Shown: positions 32,640-40,140 of the stretch, piece after piece
How positions within the stretch are numbered: the first letter of the stretch is position 1
Layout of the letters: each line of letters opens with the position of its first letter
The notes under the pieces: generated by a model
Told to the model about the DNA's origin: nothing
Databases searched by the model: none
Seen by the model: only the letters and a program-made list of their open reading frames with translations
Translations under genes and position numbers: made by a program
DNA from: Deltaproteobacteria bacterium
GTDB taxonomy: Bacteria; Myxococcota; Polyangia; Haliangiales; Haliangiaceae
Direction: 5' to 3'
NCBI GenBank assembly: GCA_018262455.1
Contig: JAGSPR010000065.1
Span: 1 to 47,402 of the forward strand
Length of the DNA: 47,402 nt

Positions 32640-33048
32640 GACCCAGCTCGCAAGCGATCCACTCGGCGAGCTTGCGGCGCTCGTCGTCGGAGGGGCGCTT
32701 GCAATCTCTATCGAGCTTGCCGCCGGGGACCGAGGGACAGCGACTCGGCGGCATGAACGTGTTCTCGGCGGCCGCGCCGAACCCGGCCTGCTCGTCGATG
32801 TGGTTGGCCACCTGGACCACACCGAGCAGCGAATCGAAGTCGTGATACAGCGGCGCGCCGTTGCGCTCGCTGCGCACCAGGCCGCTGTCGTGGCACTGGA
32901 TGCAGTAGTCGGACATGAACTGCATGCCGAAGTTGTCGTACGTCAGCGTGTTCGGATCGGGATCCGGACACACCGTCTCGGTCGGCGCCGGCGTGCCAGG
33001 ACCACCGCACGCAACGAGGCAACACAAGGTGACGACGAGCTGACGCAT
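32623..33048 (-). CDS. Cytochrome c-like heme lipoprotein
   Basis: 141 aa. Signal peptide MRQLVVTLCCLVAC with lipobox Cys14, then a Pro/Thr linker and one heme-binding motif CIQCH near residues 49-53, preceded by FGMQFMSDY. The distal ligand could be the Met in NTFMPPSRCP. The C-terminus has KLDRDCKRPSDDERRKLAEWIACEL, matching the class of one-heme lipoproteins whose last helix ends WI.CG. AGGAG five bases before ATG 33048, only 8 bp after the previous stop, shows it is the last gene of the envelope operon. Confidence 0.82.
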   Translation of the reverse strand: MRQLVVTLCCLVACGGPGTPAPTETVCPDPDPNTLTYDNFGMQFMSDYCIQCHDSGLVRSERNGAPLYHDFDSLLGVVQVANHIDEQAGFGAAAENTFMPPSRCPSVPGGKLDRDCKRPSDDERRKLAEWIACELGRPHTF

Positions 33049-33056
33049 GCGAGCTC

Positions 33057-33833
33057 CTAGAATCTTAGCGCCGTCTCGAAGACGCCGCGAATGGTGAATG
33101 GATCGCCGGCCAGGCCGGTCTGGAGCTCGAATGCCGTGTCGACCTGACCGGCGTTCCACAGGACGCGCACGCCGGCCACGACCCGGGTCTCGCCTTCGGC
33201 CCCCACCGGCACGCCTCCGCTGAGGCGCCCGCCGGCTCGCAGCACCCGCGCGAGCGGGATCTCGCCGCTCGCCGTCCACGTGACCTCGGCGAAGTTCATC
33301 GGATCGACGAGCGGCCACGCGCCGTGCGAGTGATGGCTCGCAGCCGAGCCGAGCGCGCGCCCGTAGCCGGCCGAGCCATCGAGCGTGACGCGACCCACGG
33401 TCCAGCGGCCCCACGCGGCCGGCATGATCATCACGTGCCCCATCCCGAGACCTGCGAGGTGGTCGCCCGTGGGCGCGGACACCGCGACGGCCGCGCCGGC
33501 CGCCACCGCGTGGTGGTGCACGAGCGTCAGCTGGCCATGGACGACCGCGTCGCCCAGGCCATAGAGCTCACGGCCGTTCTCCTGGAGCCGGTACAGGCCC
33601 AGGCTCGCGGACCCGGCGAACCGGCCGCGTCCCCACCGCAGCGATGGCACGACGGCCTGGTAGTCACCGCCGTAGCTCATGGTGTCGAACTGCGCCGCGA
33701 TCAGCGACACGCCCGCGGCGAACGACGTCGCATCACCGCCGCCTCCGGCGACCATGCCGTGCTGGTGATCGGCCTGCGCACGCACGGGCGCGAGCGCGAG
33801 CAGGCACGACATCGCACCGATCCGGATCGCCAT
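33057..33833 (-). CDS. Putative outer-membrane beta-barrel protein, His-rich N-terminus
   Basis: 258 aa. Signal peptide MAIRIGAMSCLLALAPVRAQA, then a mature start DHQHGMVAGGGGD. The remainder alternates short hydrophobic and Gly/Arg segments ending in FETALRF, a terminal Phe as in outer-membrane barrels. LTLVHHHAVAAGAAVAV, MGHVMIMPAAW and SAASHHSHGAW carry extra His residues. The His-rich character suggests metal (perhaps copper) or heme contact, but no family was recognised. ATG at 33833 is 22 bp after the stop of the Cys-rich lipoprotein. Confidence 0.72.
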   Translation of the reverse strand: MAIRIGAMSCLLALAPVRAQADHQHGMVAGGGGDATSFAAGVSLIAAQFDTMSYGGDYQAVVPSLRWGRGRFAGSASLGLYRLQENGRELYGLGDAVVHGQLTLVHHHAVAAGAAVAVSAPTGDHLAGLGMGHVMIMPAAWGRWTVGRVTLDGSAGYGRALGSAASHHSHGAWPLVDPMNFAEVTWTASGEIPLARVLRAGGRLSGGVPVGAEGETRVVAGVRVLWNAGQVDTAFELQTGLAGDPFTIRGVFETALRF

Positions 33834-33855
33834 CCTGGTCACAGGACCGGACAGG

Positions 33856-34197
33856 CTACTTGGCTCGGTCGATGATGTAGCCATCACATGCCGTCGTGAT
33901 GTCGGCGGCCGTCGCGCTGGCGTCATCGAGGTTCGCGTCGACGAACGTCTGGCACGCCGCCGAGCTCTCGCCGCACACGACGTTCGCGGCCGCGGTGCCG
34001 ATCGGATGATCGATGCAGCAGATCTTGATCGCGTCGACAGGGCCGAAGCTCTCGGCGCCTTCGGTGTGTTCGTCGTAGCAAGCCTGGAGGGTGTCGAACG
34101 GCTCGGCGTCGACGGTGCCGTGGTTGTCACCGCAGCCGAGGGTGGGGAGGAGGAGGCAGAACAGCGACGCGACGAGGACAGTCTGGATGAGACGCAT
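33856..34197 (-). CDS. Cys-rich small lipoprotein
   Basis: 113 aa. Signal peptide MRLIQTVLVASLFCLLLPTLGC with lipobox Cys22. The mature part has six more Cys (LQACYDEH, IKICCIDH, NVVCGES, AACQTF, TTACDG), fitting a disulfide-bonded or metal-binding periplasmic domain, and ends GYIIDRAK. No family was recognised. AAGGA eight bases before the ATG is the likely ribosome site. It follows the 115-aa Cys-rich protein gene after 140 bp. Confidence 0.72.
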   Translation of the reverse strand: MRLIQTVLVASLFCLLLPTLGCGDNHGTVDAEPFDTLQACYDEHTEGAESFGPVDAIKICCIDHPIGTAAANVVCGESSAACQTFVDANLDDASATAADITTACDGYIIDRAK

Positions 34198-34337
34198 GAG
34201 GAAGATCCTTGGAAGTGACGAAGGGCCGCGAGGGCCGGAACACGATCGTGCCCGCGGAGCGGGCGGGATGATTGACGGCACCCGCACGAGCGAGAGTTCG
34301 CGCGCGCACACCACTGGAGACGAGACGCCGAATCCCG

Positions 34338-34685
34338 CTAGGACGGGGCGTCGGGTCGCTTCGCCGGCGGTGCCGGGTGCGGTTCGCGGCTCGGAGGCGT
34401 CGAGAGCGCGAGCACGGTCTCGTCGACTACCAGCATCGCGATGATCGCAGGCTCGAACGCGGGGAGCTCCGGCCCCGTGGTGATCTCCTGCGTGTTGTGG
34501 CACGCACGCATCGACGACTGCGGCAGCTTGCTCGGGACGTGGTCCGGACAGTGACAGCTGGTCGGGTCGGGGCAGCAGCACGACTTGTCGACAGTGAACG
34601 TGCGCAGCTGCGAGACCGGCACCGCCAGCAGCAGCAGGATCGCGACACCGAACGTCGCGATCGCCGTGAAGATCCGGCCGATCAC
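34338..34685 (-). CDS. Membrane-anchored Cys-rich small protein
   Basis: 115 aa. A hydrophobic N-terminal segment (FTAIATFGVAILLLLAVPV) could be an uncleaved anchor or signal peptide. It is followed by VDKSCCCPDPTSCHCPDH, which has three consecutive Cys (36-38), then Cys-His-Cys (44-46) and a further Cys-His at 62-63, likely metal ligands. A hydrophobic stretch AFEPAIIAMLVV and a Pro/Ala-rich C-terminus complete it. It resembles no characterised family known to me. The start GTG at 34685 was chosen because TACAAA lies six bases before it; another GTG at 34691 is possible. It is the first gene of the Cys/His-rich group. Confidence 0.7.
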   Translation of the reverse strand: MIGRIFTAIATFGVAILLLLAVPVSQLRTFTVDKSCCCPDPTSCHCPDHVPSKLPQSSMRACHNTQEITTGPELPAFEPAIIAMLVVDETVLALSTPPSREPHPAPPAKRPDAPS

Positions 34686-34691
34686 CCGCAC

Positions 34692-34697
34692 TTTGTA
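34692..34697 (-). promoter_or_regulatory. -10-like TACAAA for the 115-aa Cys-rich gene
   Basis: TACAAA (34697-34692, minus), then GTGCGG, then the GTG at 34685. The last base departs from TANNNT, so it is a weaker match. Confidence 0.4.
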
Positions 34698-34934
34698 GCC
34701 AGACGTCCCCGGGGTGTCAACGACGGGGCTCCGAGCAACCGGGCGAAATCTGCCGTCAGCTCGCGCAATTGCGCCACGATCCGGACGTTGGGAAAGGCAA
34801 CGTGCCGGAAAATGGCCAGTGACAGGATTTGGTCGATCCACAGGTACTTGCGGGGGCACCTGGTGAAAGTTGAACAGATCGATGTCTGGATTCCGGATAC
34901 TTGTGCGAGCACCTCGTTTGCATGGTGGGCGCCC

Positions 34935-35702
34935 GTGAAGGCCGTTATCCTTGCCGCCGGGTGTGCAACGCGGCTGCGCCCCCATTCCGACGACACCCCG
35001 AAGACGCTGCTGCCCGTGGGCGGGGTCCCGATCTTGCGGCGGACGATCACCAACCTGCTCCGGGTCGGCTTCGACCAGTTCGTGATCGGAACCGGCTATC
35101 TCGAGCACATGGTGCGCGACGCGGTGGCGAGCTGGTTTCCCGGACTCGACGTCACCTTCGTGACCAACCCCGACTTTCGCACGACCAACAACGCGTACTC
35201 GCTGCTGCTCACGCGCGAGCACGTCGAGAACCACGGCTTCATCCTGCTCGATGGCGACGTGGTGTTCGACGTCGCGGTGATCGAGGAGCTCGTCTCGCGC
35301 GGCCCCGATTGCCTCGCCGTCCGCTCGGTCGGCGAGATCGGCCTCGAGGAGGTCAAGGTCACCGCGGACAAGGAAGATCGGCTGCTCGCGATCGGCAAGC
35401 ACGTCCCCGTTCGCTCCGCGATGGGCGAGTCGGTCGGCATCGAGCTGTTCTCGGCGCAATCGTCGAGCCGGCTGTTCGCCGCGCTCCACCAGCGGGTCCG
35501 CGAGCAGAACCTCATCAACGAGTACTACGAGGCCTCGTTCCAGCAGATCCTCGACGAAGGCACCACGCTGTACGGGGTCGACATCGGCTCGATGTACGCG
35601 AGCGAGATCGACACGATCGAGGACCTGCTCGCCGCCAACCAGCGGCTCGCCCAGCGCCCCGCGTTCGACGTTCGGGTCGACAGCCTGCGCCTCGCGGTCT
35701 GA
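34935..35702 (+). CDS. Sugar/choline-phosphate nucleotidyltransferase-like protein
   Basis: 255 aa, Rossmann-like nucleotidyltransferase. The signature is AVILAAGCATRLRPHSDDTPKTLLPVGGVPIL, then FVIGTGYLEHMV, VTFVTNPDFRTTNNAYSLLL and the catalytic GFILLDGDVVFD with acidic residues for magnesium. Length and the TTNNAYSL motif point to the LicC/choline- or phospho-sugar-cytidylyltransferase group, transferring CMP or another NMP to a head group for envelope polymers. GTG at 34935 gives VKAVILAAG; the upstream frame to 34272 lacks conservation. TTGAAC (34870) and GATACT (34896) might form a promoter but are spaced 20 bp apart. Confidence 0.85.
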   Translation: MKAVILAAGCATRLRPHSDDTPKTLLPVGGVPILRRTITNLLRVGFDQFVIGTGYLEHMVRDAVASWFPGLDVTFVTNPDFRTTNNAYSLLLTREHVENHGFILLDGDVVFDVAVIEELVSRGPDCLAVRSVGEIGLEEVKVTADKEDRLLAIGKHVPVRSAMGESVGIELFSAQSSSRLFAALHQRVREQNLINEYYEASFQQILDEGTTLYGVDIGSMYASEIDTIEDLLAANQRLAQRPAFDVRVDSLRLAV

Positions 35703-35755
35703 TTTCGTCGCCCGGCTTGCCACGTGACGCCGCTGGCAGCCGCTGGCAGGTCTGT

Positions 35756-35780
35756 CAGAAACGCTATCACGGCGTTTTTG
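35756..35780 (+). terminator. Probable intrinsic terminator of the nucleotidyltransferase gene
   Basis: CAGAAACGC pairs with GCGTTTTTG (one G-T wobble) around a TATCACG loop, and the T-run is part of the stem's right arm. It lies 54 bp after the stop codon. Confidence 0.45.
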
Positions 35781-35818
35781 ATTGCTCGCAGGACGGACCG
35801 GTTGGCACCATACGTCGC

Positions 35819-36475
35819 ATGTCGTACCGGCTGCTCGTGGTGTTCGTCGTCGGATGTGCCAGCGCAGCCGGACCTGCCTCCGAGACGCCGGGCGTCGACG
35901 CGGCGAAACCCGACAGCCCGCCGATCGAGGTCGATGCCGCTCCCCCGTGCACGATGATCGCCTCCGAGCTGCTGGTCAACGGCAGCTTCGATGCCTCGCC
36001 CGAAGGTACGGGGTGGACTGCGACCCCGGTCGACCCGGGCTTTCCGCTCATCACGCAAGATGACGCTGCGAGCGGCGTCGTGGAGAAATCCCCGCTCGAC
36101 AAGGTCTGGCTCGGCGGCTTTGCGCAGGCCAATGCCGACGACCAGATGTTCCAGGACGTCGTGATTCCCGCGGGCACGAGCGAGCTCCGCGTGACCGGCT
36201 TCTACTGGACCAAGACCGGCGACAGCGCCACCGTCAAGAACGACACCGCCACCCTCCAGGTCACCTCGACCACCGGCACCGTGATCGATCCGGTCGTCGC
36301 GCTCGACAACACGGTCGTCCACACCGACTGGCAGCCCCTCGACCACGCGGTCCCCGGAGCGGCGGGCCTCTCGGGGCAGACCGTCCGGATCAAGTTCGCG
36401 AGCCACAACAACACCACCCTCACCACGTCGTTCTGGTTCGACACCCTGTCCTTGCAGGCCACCCACTGTCAGTGA
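35819..36475 (+). CDS. Secreted lipoprotein with carbohydrate-binding-like domain
   Basis: 218 aa. Signal peptide MSYRLLVVFVVGC with lipobox Cys13, then an Asp/Ala/Pro linker (VDAAKPDSPPIEVDAAPP) and a beta-rich domain starting ELLVNGSFDASPEGTGWTATP. Its NGSFD...W pattern and the later VRIKFASHNNTTLTTSFWFDTLSL resemble family 4/9-like carbohydrate-binding or jelly-roll lectin domains. It is anchored to the outer membrane and probably binds polysaccharide. Two Cys (C44 region and the C-terminal HC) could pair. CATACG lies four bases before the ATG, a poorer version of the usual spacing. Confidence 0.75.
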   Translation: MSYRLLVVFVVGCASAAGPASETPGVDAAKPDSPPIEVDAAPPCTMIASELLVNGSFDASPEGTGWTATPVDPGFPLITQDDAASGVVEKSPLDKVWLGGFAQANADDQMFQDVVIPAGTSELRVTGFYWTKTGDSATVKNDTATLQVTSTTGTVIDPVVALDNTVVHTDWQPLDHAVPGAAGLSGQTVRIKFASHNNTTLTTSFWFDTLSLQATHCQ

Positions 36476-36537
36476 CCTGGATCGCGCAATCCCGGGGGCC
36501 TACAAGGTTGTCGTTGTGATCACCTTTGAGGTGTCGG

Positions 36538-36543
36538 TACGAT
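36538..36543 (+). promoter_or_regulatory. -10 hexamer TACGAT with a -35 for the lipoprotein at 36550
   Basis: TACGAT, then GGTGGA, then ATG 36550. TTGTGA at 36514-36519 is a -35 candidate at an 18-bp spacing. Confidence 0.6.
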
Positions 36544-36549
36544 GGTGGA

Positions 36550-37293
36550 ATGCGGCGGTTGTCCTTCGTGGTGGCGGTGGTGGCGGCGGGCTGCGCGTCG
36601 GCCAACATCGGCGCGGGCAGCCCCCCCGATGGCAACCCCGGCGGGAGTGACAGCCTCAACGCGCCGCCGATCGATGGGGCGGACGTCGACGCCGCGCTGC
36701 CGATCGATGCGGCGGTCTCGGTCACGTTGAACGAGTCGGGTTCGAGCGCGGTGGCGGCCACGCAGATCGCCTGTCAGGACGGGACCACCAGCTTCACCGC
36801 CGAGAACAGCTACTACCGGATCTTCCCGCTGGCCGACTCCGGGATCACCGCGCCGTTTCACGTCACCGAGGTCACGTTCGCGGTCGAGCGCGCCACCGCC
36901 GGCAATGGAGTCTCGCAGCCTGCGCAGGTCAAGCTCGGCACGTACACCGGCGTGCTCAACGCCGGCACGTTTGCGGTGTCCCAGATCACGCCACTCGCGA
37001 GCGCGACGATCCAGATCCCGCAGAACGCGACCCTCGTGACCACGCCGATCGCGATGTTCTCGCCGGCGACGCTCACCATCGCGCCCGGCACGCTGCTCGC
37101 TGCCGAGCTGTTCATCCCCGACGGTCGACCGGCCGGCAACATCTTCTACCTCGGCTCGAACGCCGGCACCGAGACCCACCCGAGCTACATCCGCGCCCCG
37201 GACTGCTCCGTGCTCTCGCCGACGAGCTACGACACGGCGGTCGGGACGACCCCCGCGGTCCGGATCCTGCTCACCGTCACCGGCACTCACTGA
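36550..37293 (+). CDS. Secreted lipoprotein, Asp/Ala linker and beta domain
   Basis: 247 aa. Signal peptide MRRLSFVVAVVAAGC with lipobox Cys15. The linker has GSPPDGNPGGSDSLNAPP and ADVDAALPIDAAV repeats, then a beta-rich domain with TEVTFAVERAT, QVKLGTYTGVLNAGTF and TLTIAPGTLLAAELFIPDGR. The function is unknown; it is probably a surface or extracellular matrix-binding protein. It follows another lipoprotein 74 bp upstream and its last 17 nt overlap the convergent DUF1415 gene. The start is well supported by the -10 at leaderless distance. Confidence 0.75.
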   Translation: MRRLSFVVAVVAAGCASANIGAGSPPDGNPGGSDSLNAPPIDGADVDAALPIDAAVSVTLNESGSSAVAATQIACQDGTTSFTAENSYYRIFPLADSGITAPFHVTEVTFAVERATAGNGVSQPAQVKLGTYTGVLNAGTFAVSQITPLASATIQIPQNATLVTTPIAMFSPATLTIAPGTLLAAELFIPDGRPAGNIFYLGSNAGTETHPSYIRAPDCSVLSPTSYDTAVGTTPAVRILLTVTGTH

Positions 37294-37906
37294 TCCCGAC
37301 CCGGGCGTACGCGGTCCGGCGATCCTCGGCGATCGCGTCGAGGGTCGCGATGATCGCAACGTGCTGCGCCGAGACCGTCTCGTGGTTGGTCTCCGCGATC
37401 CGGGCCGCGACATCGTCGCGCGGGCTCATGTACCCGCCCAGGATCTGCGCCTGCTGTGCGCGATCGACCGCGAGCGCCGAGGTCCGGACGGATTCGAGCA
37501 GCGCGAGCGGCACGAGCTGCAGCATCGGATCGGGGGAGCGTCGCAGAAACGGCACGAGCCGCGCGGGCGTCTTGAGATCGATCGCCGCCTCGGGGTGGAA
37601 CTCGGCGATCCCGGCGGTGCCGATGATCTCGATCACGCGGTTGCGGAGGTCATGGAACGCGAACGGCTCGATCACGAGCTCGGGCGCGACGACCATCGCG
37701 ACCCGCGCGTCGGGCTGCGCGAGCGCGCGCTTCGCGGCGGCCCCCCACTCGTCGATCGAGGGCGCACCCCACACCAGCTCCACCGCGATCTCGCCCGCGA
37801 GTCGCGCCCCACGTGCCCACGGGCACAGGCCGTACATCTCCACGACCTCGACCAGATAACGATCGAGGATCCGCCGAGCTTCCGCAGACTTGGTGGCAGC
37901 GAGCAT
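37277..37906 (-). CDS. DUF1415 family protein
   Basis: 209 aa cytoplasmic protein matching the DUF1415 pattern: RILDRYLVEVVEMYGLCPWARGAR near the N-terminus, then PELVIEPFAFHDLRNRVIEI, FHPEAA and SPDPMLQLVPLALLESVR. The function is unknown in the family, but the conserved Cys-Pro-Trp, Phe-His-Pro and Asp-Pro motifs look like an enzyme. ATG 37906 has TACCAT eight bases upstream. The divergent putative outer-membrane gene starts only about 30 bp away. Confidence 0.8.
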   Translation of the reverse strand: MLAATKSAEARRILDRYLVEVVEMYGLCPWARGARLAGEIAVELVWGAPSIDEWGAAAKRALAQPDARVAMVVAPELVIEPFAFHDLRNRVIEIIGTAGIAEFHPEAAIDLKTPARLVPFLRRSPDPMLQLVPLALLESVRTSALAVDRAQQAQILGGYMSPRDDVAARIAETNHETVSAQHVAIIATLDAIAEDRRTAYARVGISECR

Positions 37907-37914
37907 CCGCAACC

Positions 37915-37920
37915 ATGGTA
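37915..37920 (-). promoter_or_regulatory. -10 candidate TACCAT for the DUF1415 gene
   Basis: TACCAT (37920-37915, minus) ends eight bases before ATG 37906. It lies within the 30-bp gap shared with the divergent gene. Confidence 0.4.
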
Positions 37921-37939
37921 CGCGGGAGGTGTCATCTTG

Positions 37940-39112
37940 GTGACCGTGAAGACCGCCTCGATCATCACCGTGCTTGGTTTCCTCGCGGCCGCGCCCGCGG
38001 AGGCCGGCTCGCTCTCCGAGGCGCTCGCATCCCACTCCGACAAGGATGTCATCGCGTTGCGCGGGCGACGCGACGAGCTCGCCGCACGCTGCACCCTGGG
38101 TGCGGTCTACGCCCGGCGCAACGACCTGTCACGTGCGGCCCTCTACCTGCGGGGCTGCGATGACGCCACCCTGCCCGCCGAGATCTCCACCGAGGTCGCG
38201 CGCACCGACCGCGACGTCAAGCAGCGGCTCCGCGACTCCGACCTGTCCGTGCTCGAGGTCGTCACCCACGCCAGCACCGCCGTCGGCGAGATCGACAGCC
38301 TGCCCGACGATCCGTTCACCCTCCCCGCCACGCTCTACCTCCAGCCCGGTCAGCACACCGTCCGCGCCACCAGCAACGGCGCCACGATCGCGAACTCCGT
38401 CACCACCTACAAGCGCAGCCGCGCCATGGTGATCCTCGAGTTCGCCGCGACGAGCCGCAAGCCGGCTCCGCCGACGACCACCAGCGTCGACTTCACGCAA
38501 GACAACGCGACCGAGCCAGCCGAGACGGCCCCGCCGCCGCCCGTCGCGCGCAAGAACATGATGCCGGTCAAGTACCAGCGAGGCATGGGCCTGGTCGCGG
38601 ATGCGTCCAACCCCAACGCGATCGAGGATCCGCTCGCGACTCGAGCGGAGCGGACCCGCGTCGCCCGCACCTACTGGCTCGGGGCTCGACTCGGCGGTGG
38701 CATGTTCGATGATGGTGCCAGCTCCGCGCGTGCCGGCTTGTCGCTCGCCGTGACCTTCCGGCTCGCCGTCTCCGGTTCCCTGTTCGCCGCCGCCCGCCTC
38801 GACTGGAGCCGGCGTGGCGGCGGCGCCATCGACGCCCTCGGCGCCAGCGCCGGCCTCGGCGCCACCCTGCTCGACCGCAGCCAGCTCGCGCTCGCCGTCA
38901 TCGGCCAGCTCCGCGGCGATCTCCGCCTCGCCGACACCCGGATGACCGCACCCGTCCCGCGGGGCGGCCTCACCGCCGCCGCCGGCGTCGAGCTCGCCCT
39001 TCCCCGCACGCCGTTCACCACCGGCATCCGCTTCGAGCAGGGCCTCACCTCCCTCGTCCCCCACGCCCGCGACCGCGCCCTCCTCCTCGAGCTCGGCGTC
39101 GACCTCCGCTAG
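37940..39112 (+). CDS. Putative secreted/outer-membrane protein
   Basis: 390 aa. The start VTVKTASIITVLGFLAAAPAEAG is a cleavable signal peptide. GGGAGG at 37924-37929 gives a Shine-Dalgarno 10 bases before GTG 37940 and 7 before the alternative TTG 37937. The N-terminal part (about 30-180) has helical SLSEALASHSDKDV and YLRGCDDATLPAEISTE segments and a beta region TLYLQPGQHTVRATSNG; a Pro-rich linker follows. The C-terminal 170 residues alternate as in a small beta-barrel (YWLGARLGGGMF, LAVTFRLAVSGSLFAAARL, RGDLRLADTRM). No family was recognised. Its stop overlaps the first base of a 27-bp repeat. Confidence 0.68.
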   Translation: MTVKTASIITVLGFLAAAPAEAGSLSEALASHSDKDVIALRGRRDELAARCTLGAVYARRNDLSRAALYLRGCDDATLPAEISTEVARTDRDVKQRLRDSDLSVLEVVTHASTAVGEIDSLPDDPFTLPATLYLQPGQHTVRATSNGATIANSVTTYKRSRAMVILEFAATSRKPAPPTTTSVDFTQDNATEPAETAPPPPVARKNMMPVKYQRGMGLVADASNPNAIEDPLATRAERTRVARTYWLGARLGGGMFDDGASSARAGLSLAVTFRLAVSGSLFAAARLDWSRRGGGAIDALGASAGLGATLLDRSQLALAVIGQLRGDLRLADTRMTAPVPRGGLTAAAGVELALPRTPFTTGIRFEQGLTSLVPHARDRALLLELGVDLR

Positions 39113-39210
39113 GACGCTCTACACTCTCACCACTCTCGCCCTGATCGTCCACCGCAAGCATTCGTTATCGCTTGTCTTTTCTCAGGACGCTCTACACTCT
39201 CACCACTCTC
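39111..39210. repeat. Direct pair of the 27-bp dispersed repeat
   Basis: Two identical copies of the repeat described at 7.5 kb, at 39111-39137 and 39184-39210, in the same orientation and 46 bp apart. The left copy begins within the stop codon of the upstream gene and the right copy ends 8 bp before the stop of the convergent gluQ gene. Confidence 0.85.
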
Positions 39211-39217
39211 TCCACCC

Positions 39218-40123
39218 TCACTCCGCCAGCCAGCGGAAACCCTCGTCGATCGGGAGGTCCGCGGTTCGGACCGTCGCCCAGTCGAAGCGAGCGAGCAGCC
39301 CGGCGGGCGTCACCGGGCGCGGCTCGTCGATCAGGCCGGCGGCGTGGGCGAGCGCGCCGCATAACGCCGGGCCGTCGAGCTGACGGCGGAGCTGCGAGAA
39401 CGGGAGCGAGCCGTGGAGCTTGGCGAGCTTGCCGCCCCCGGTTGGCTCGAGCAGCAGGAAGTGGTGGCGGTAGCGAGGCGTGGGCAGCGCGAGCAGGCGC
39501 TGGAGCATGACCTGGGTCGCCGTCGAGGGCGCGATGTCCCGGCCGCGGACCACATCGGTGATGGCGGCGTCGGCATCGTCGACCACCACGGCGAGCTGAT
39601 AGGCGATCACGGCGTCCTTGCGGCGAACCACCGGGTCCCCCAGGTCAACCGCCGGGGTCTGCGAGAGATCGAGGCCGCCCTCGTCGACGAGGGTCACGCG
39701 GTCGTCGTCGAGCCGGACGCGGATCGCGTCGTCGCTCGCTCGCCAGCTCGCGAGGACACGGTGCCGGCACGTGTTGTCGTAAGCCCATCCACCGTCGGGC
39801 GCGCGGCGGCCACCGCTGCGAGCGGCGCGGCTGCACGTGCATGCGTAGAGCCGCCCGGCCGCGGCGAGGGCATCGAGCGCGGCCTCGTGTGCGCTGCGAC
39901 GCGCGCTCTGGATCACGACCTCGTCCCACGTCAGGCCGAGGTACGCGCAGGCCTCCACGAGCTGCGCGGCCCACGCGGGCTTGGTGCGCGTGACGTCGAG
40001 ATCCTCGAGCCGGAGCACGACGCGGCCGCCGCGCGCACGAGCGTCGAGCCACACGAGCAACGCCGAGACCAGCGTACCCGGGTGCGCCTCACCGGTGGTC
40101 GATGGCGCGAACCGCGAGATCAC
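39218..40123 (-). CDS. gluQ: Glutamyl-Q tRNA(Asp) synthetase
   Basis: 301 aa class I synthetase-like enzyme that attaches glutamate to the queuosine base of tRNA(Asp), not to its 3' end. It has [21 protein letters not shown] (the HIGH-type motif), LRLEDLD, a zinc site with Cys95 and Cys97 (YACTCS), Tyr115 and Cys119, and a KLAKLHG segment in place of KMSKS. It lacks the anticodon-binding domain, as expected. The start is GTG at 40123, set by TAGATT six bases upstream. It converges with the gene ending at 39112 across the repeat pair. Confidence 0.95.
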   Translation of the reverse strand: MISRFAPSTTGEAHPGTLVSALLVWLDARARGGRVVLRLEDLDVTRTKPAWAAQLVEACAYLGLTWDEVVIQSARRSAHEAALDALAAAGRLYACTCSRAARSGGRRAPDGGWAYDNTCRHRVLASWRASDDAIRVRLDDDRVTLVDEGGLDLSQTPAVDLGDPVVRRKDAVIAYQLAVVVDDADAAITDVVRGRDIAPSTATQVMLQRLLALPTPRYRHHFLLLEPTGGGKLAKLHGSLPFSQLRRQLDGPALCGALAHAAGLIDEPRPVTPAGLLARFDWATVRTADLPIDEGFRWLAE

Positions 40124-40129
40124 ACGGAC

Positions 40130-40135
40130 AATCTA
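40130..40135 (-). promoter_or_regulatory. -10 hexamer TAGATT for gluQ
   Basis: TAGATT (40135-40130, minus), then GTCCGT, then the GTG at 40123; it falls in the 17-bp gap after the upstream gene's stop. Confidence 0.6.
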
Positions 40136-40140
40136 CCTGG

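Noticed and set aside
34272..34934. Extended N-terminus of the nucleotidyltransferase
   Set aside because: The open frame upstream of GTG 34935 overlaps the opposite-strand Cys-rich gene and has no similarity to the family; the conserved fold begins at VKAVILAAG.
39111..39210. The direct 27-bp pair as a tiny CRISPR array
   Set aside because: Only two units, a 46-bp spacer, other copies inverted and 31 kb away, and no cas genes in the window.
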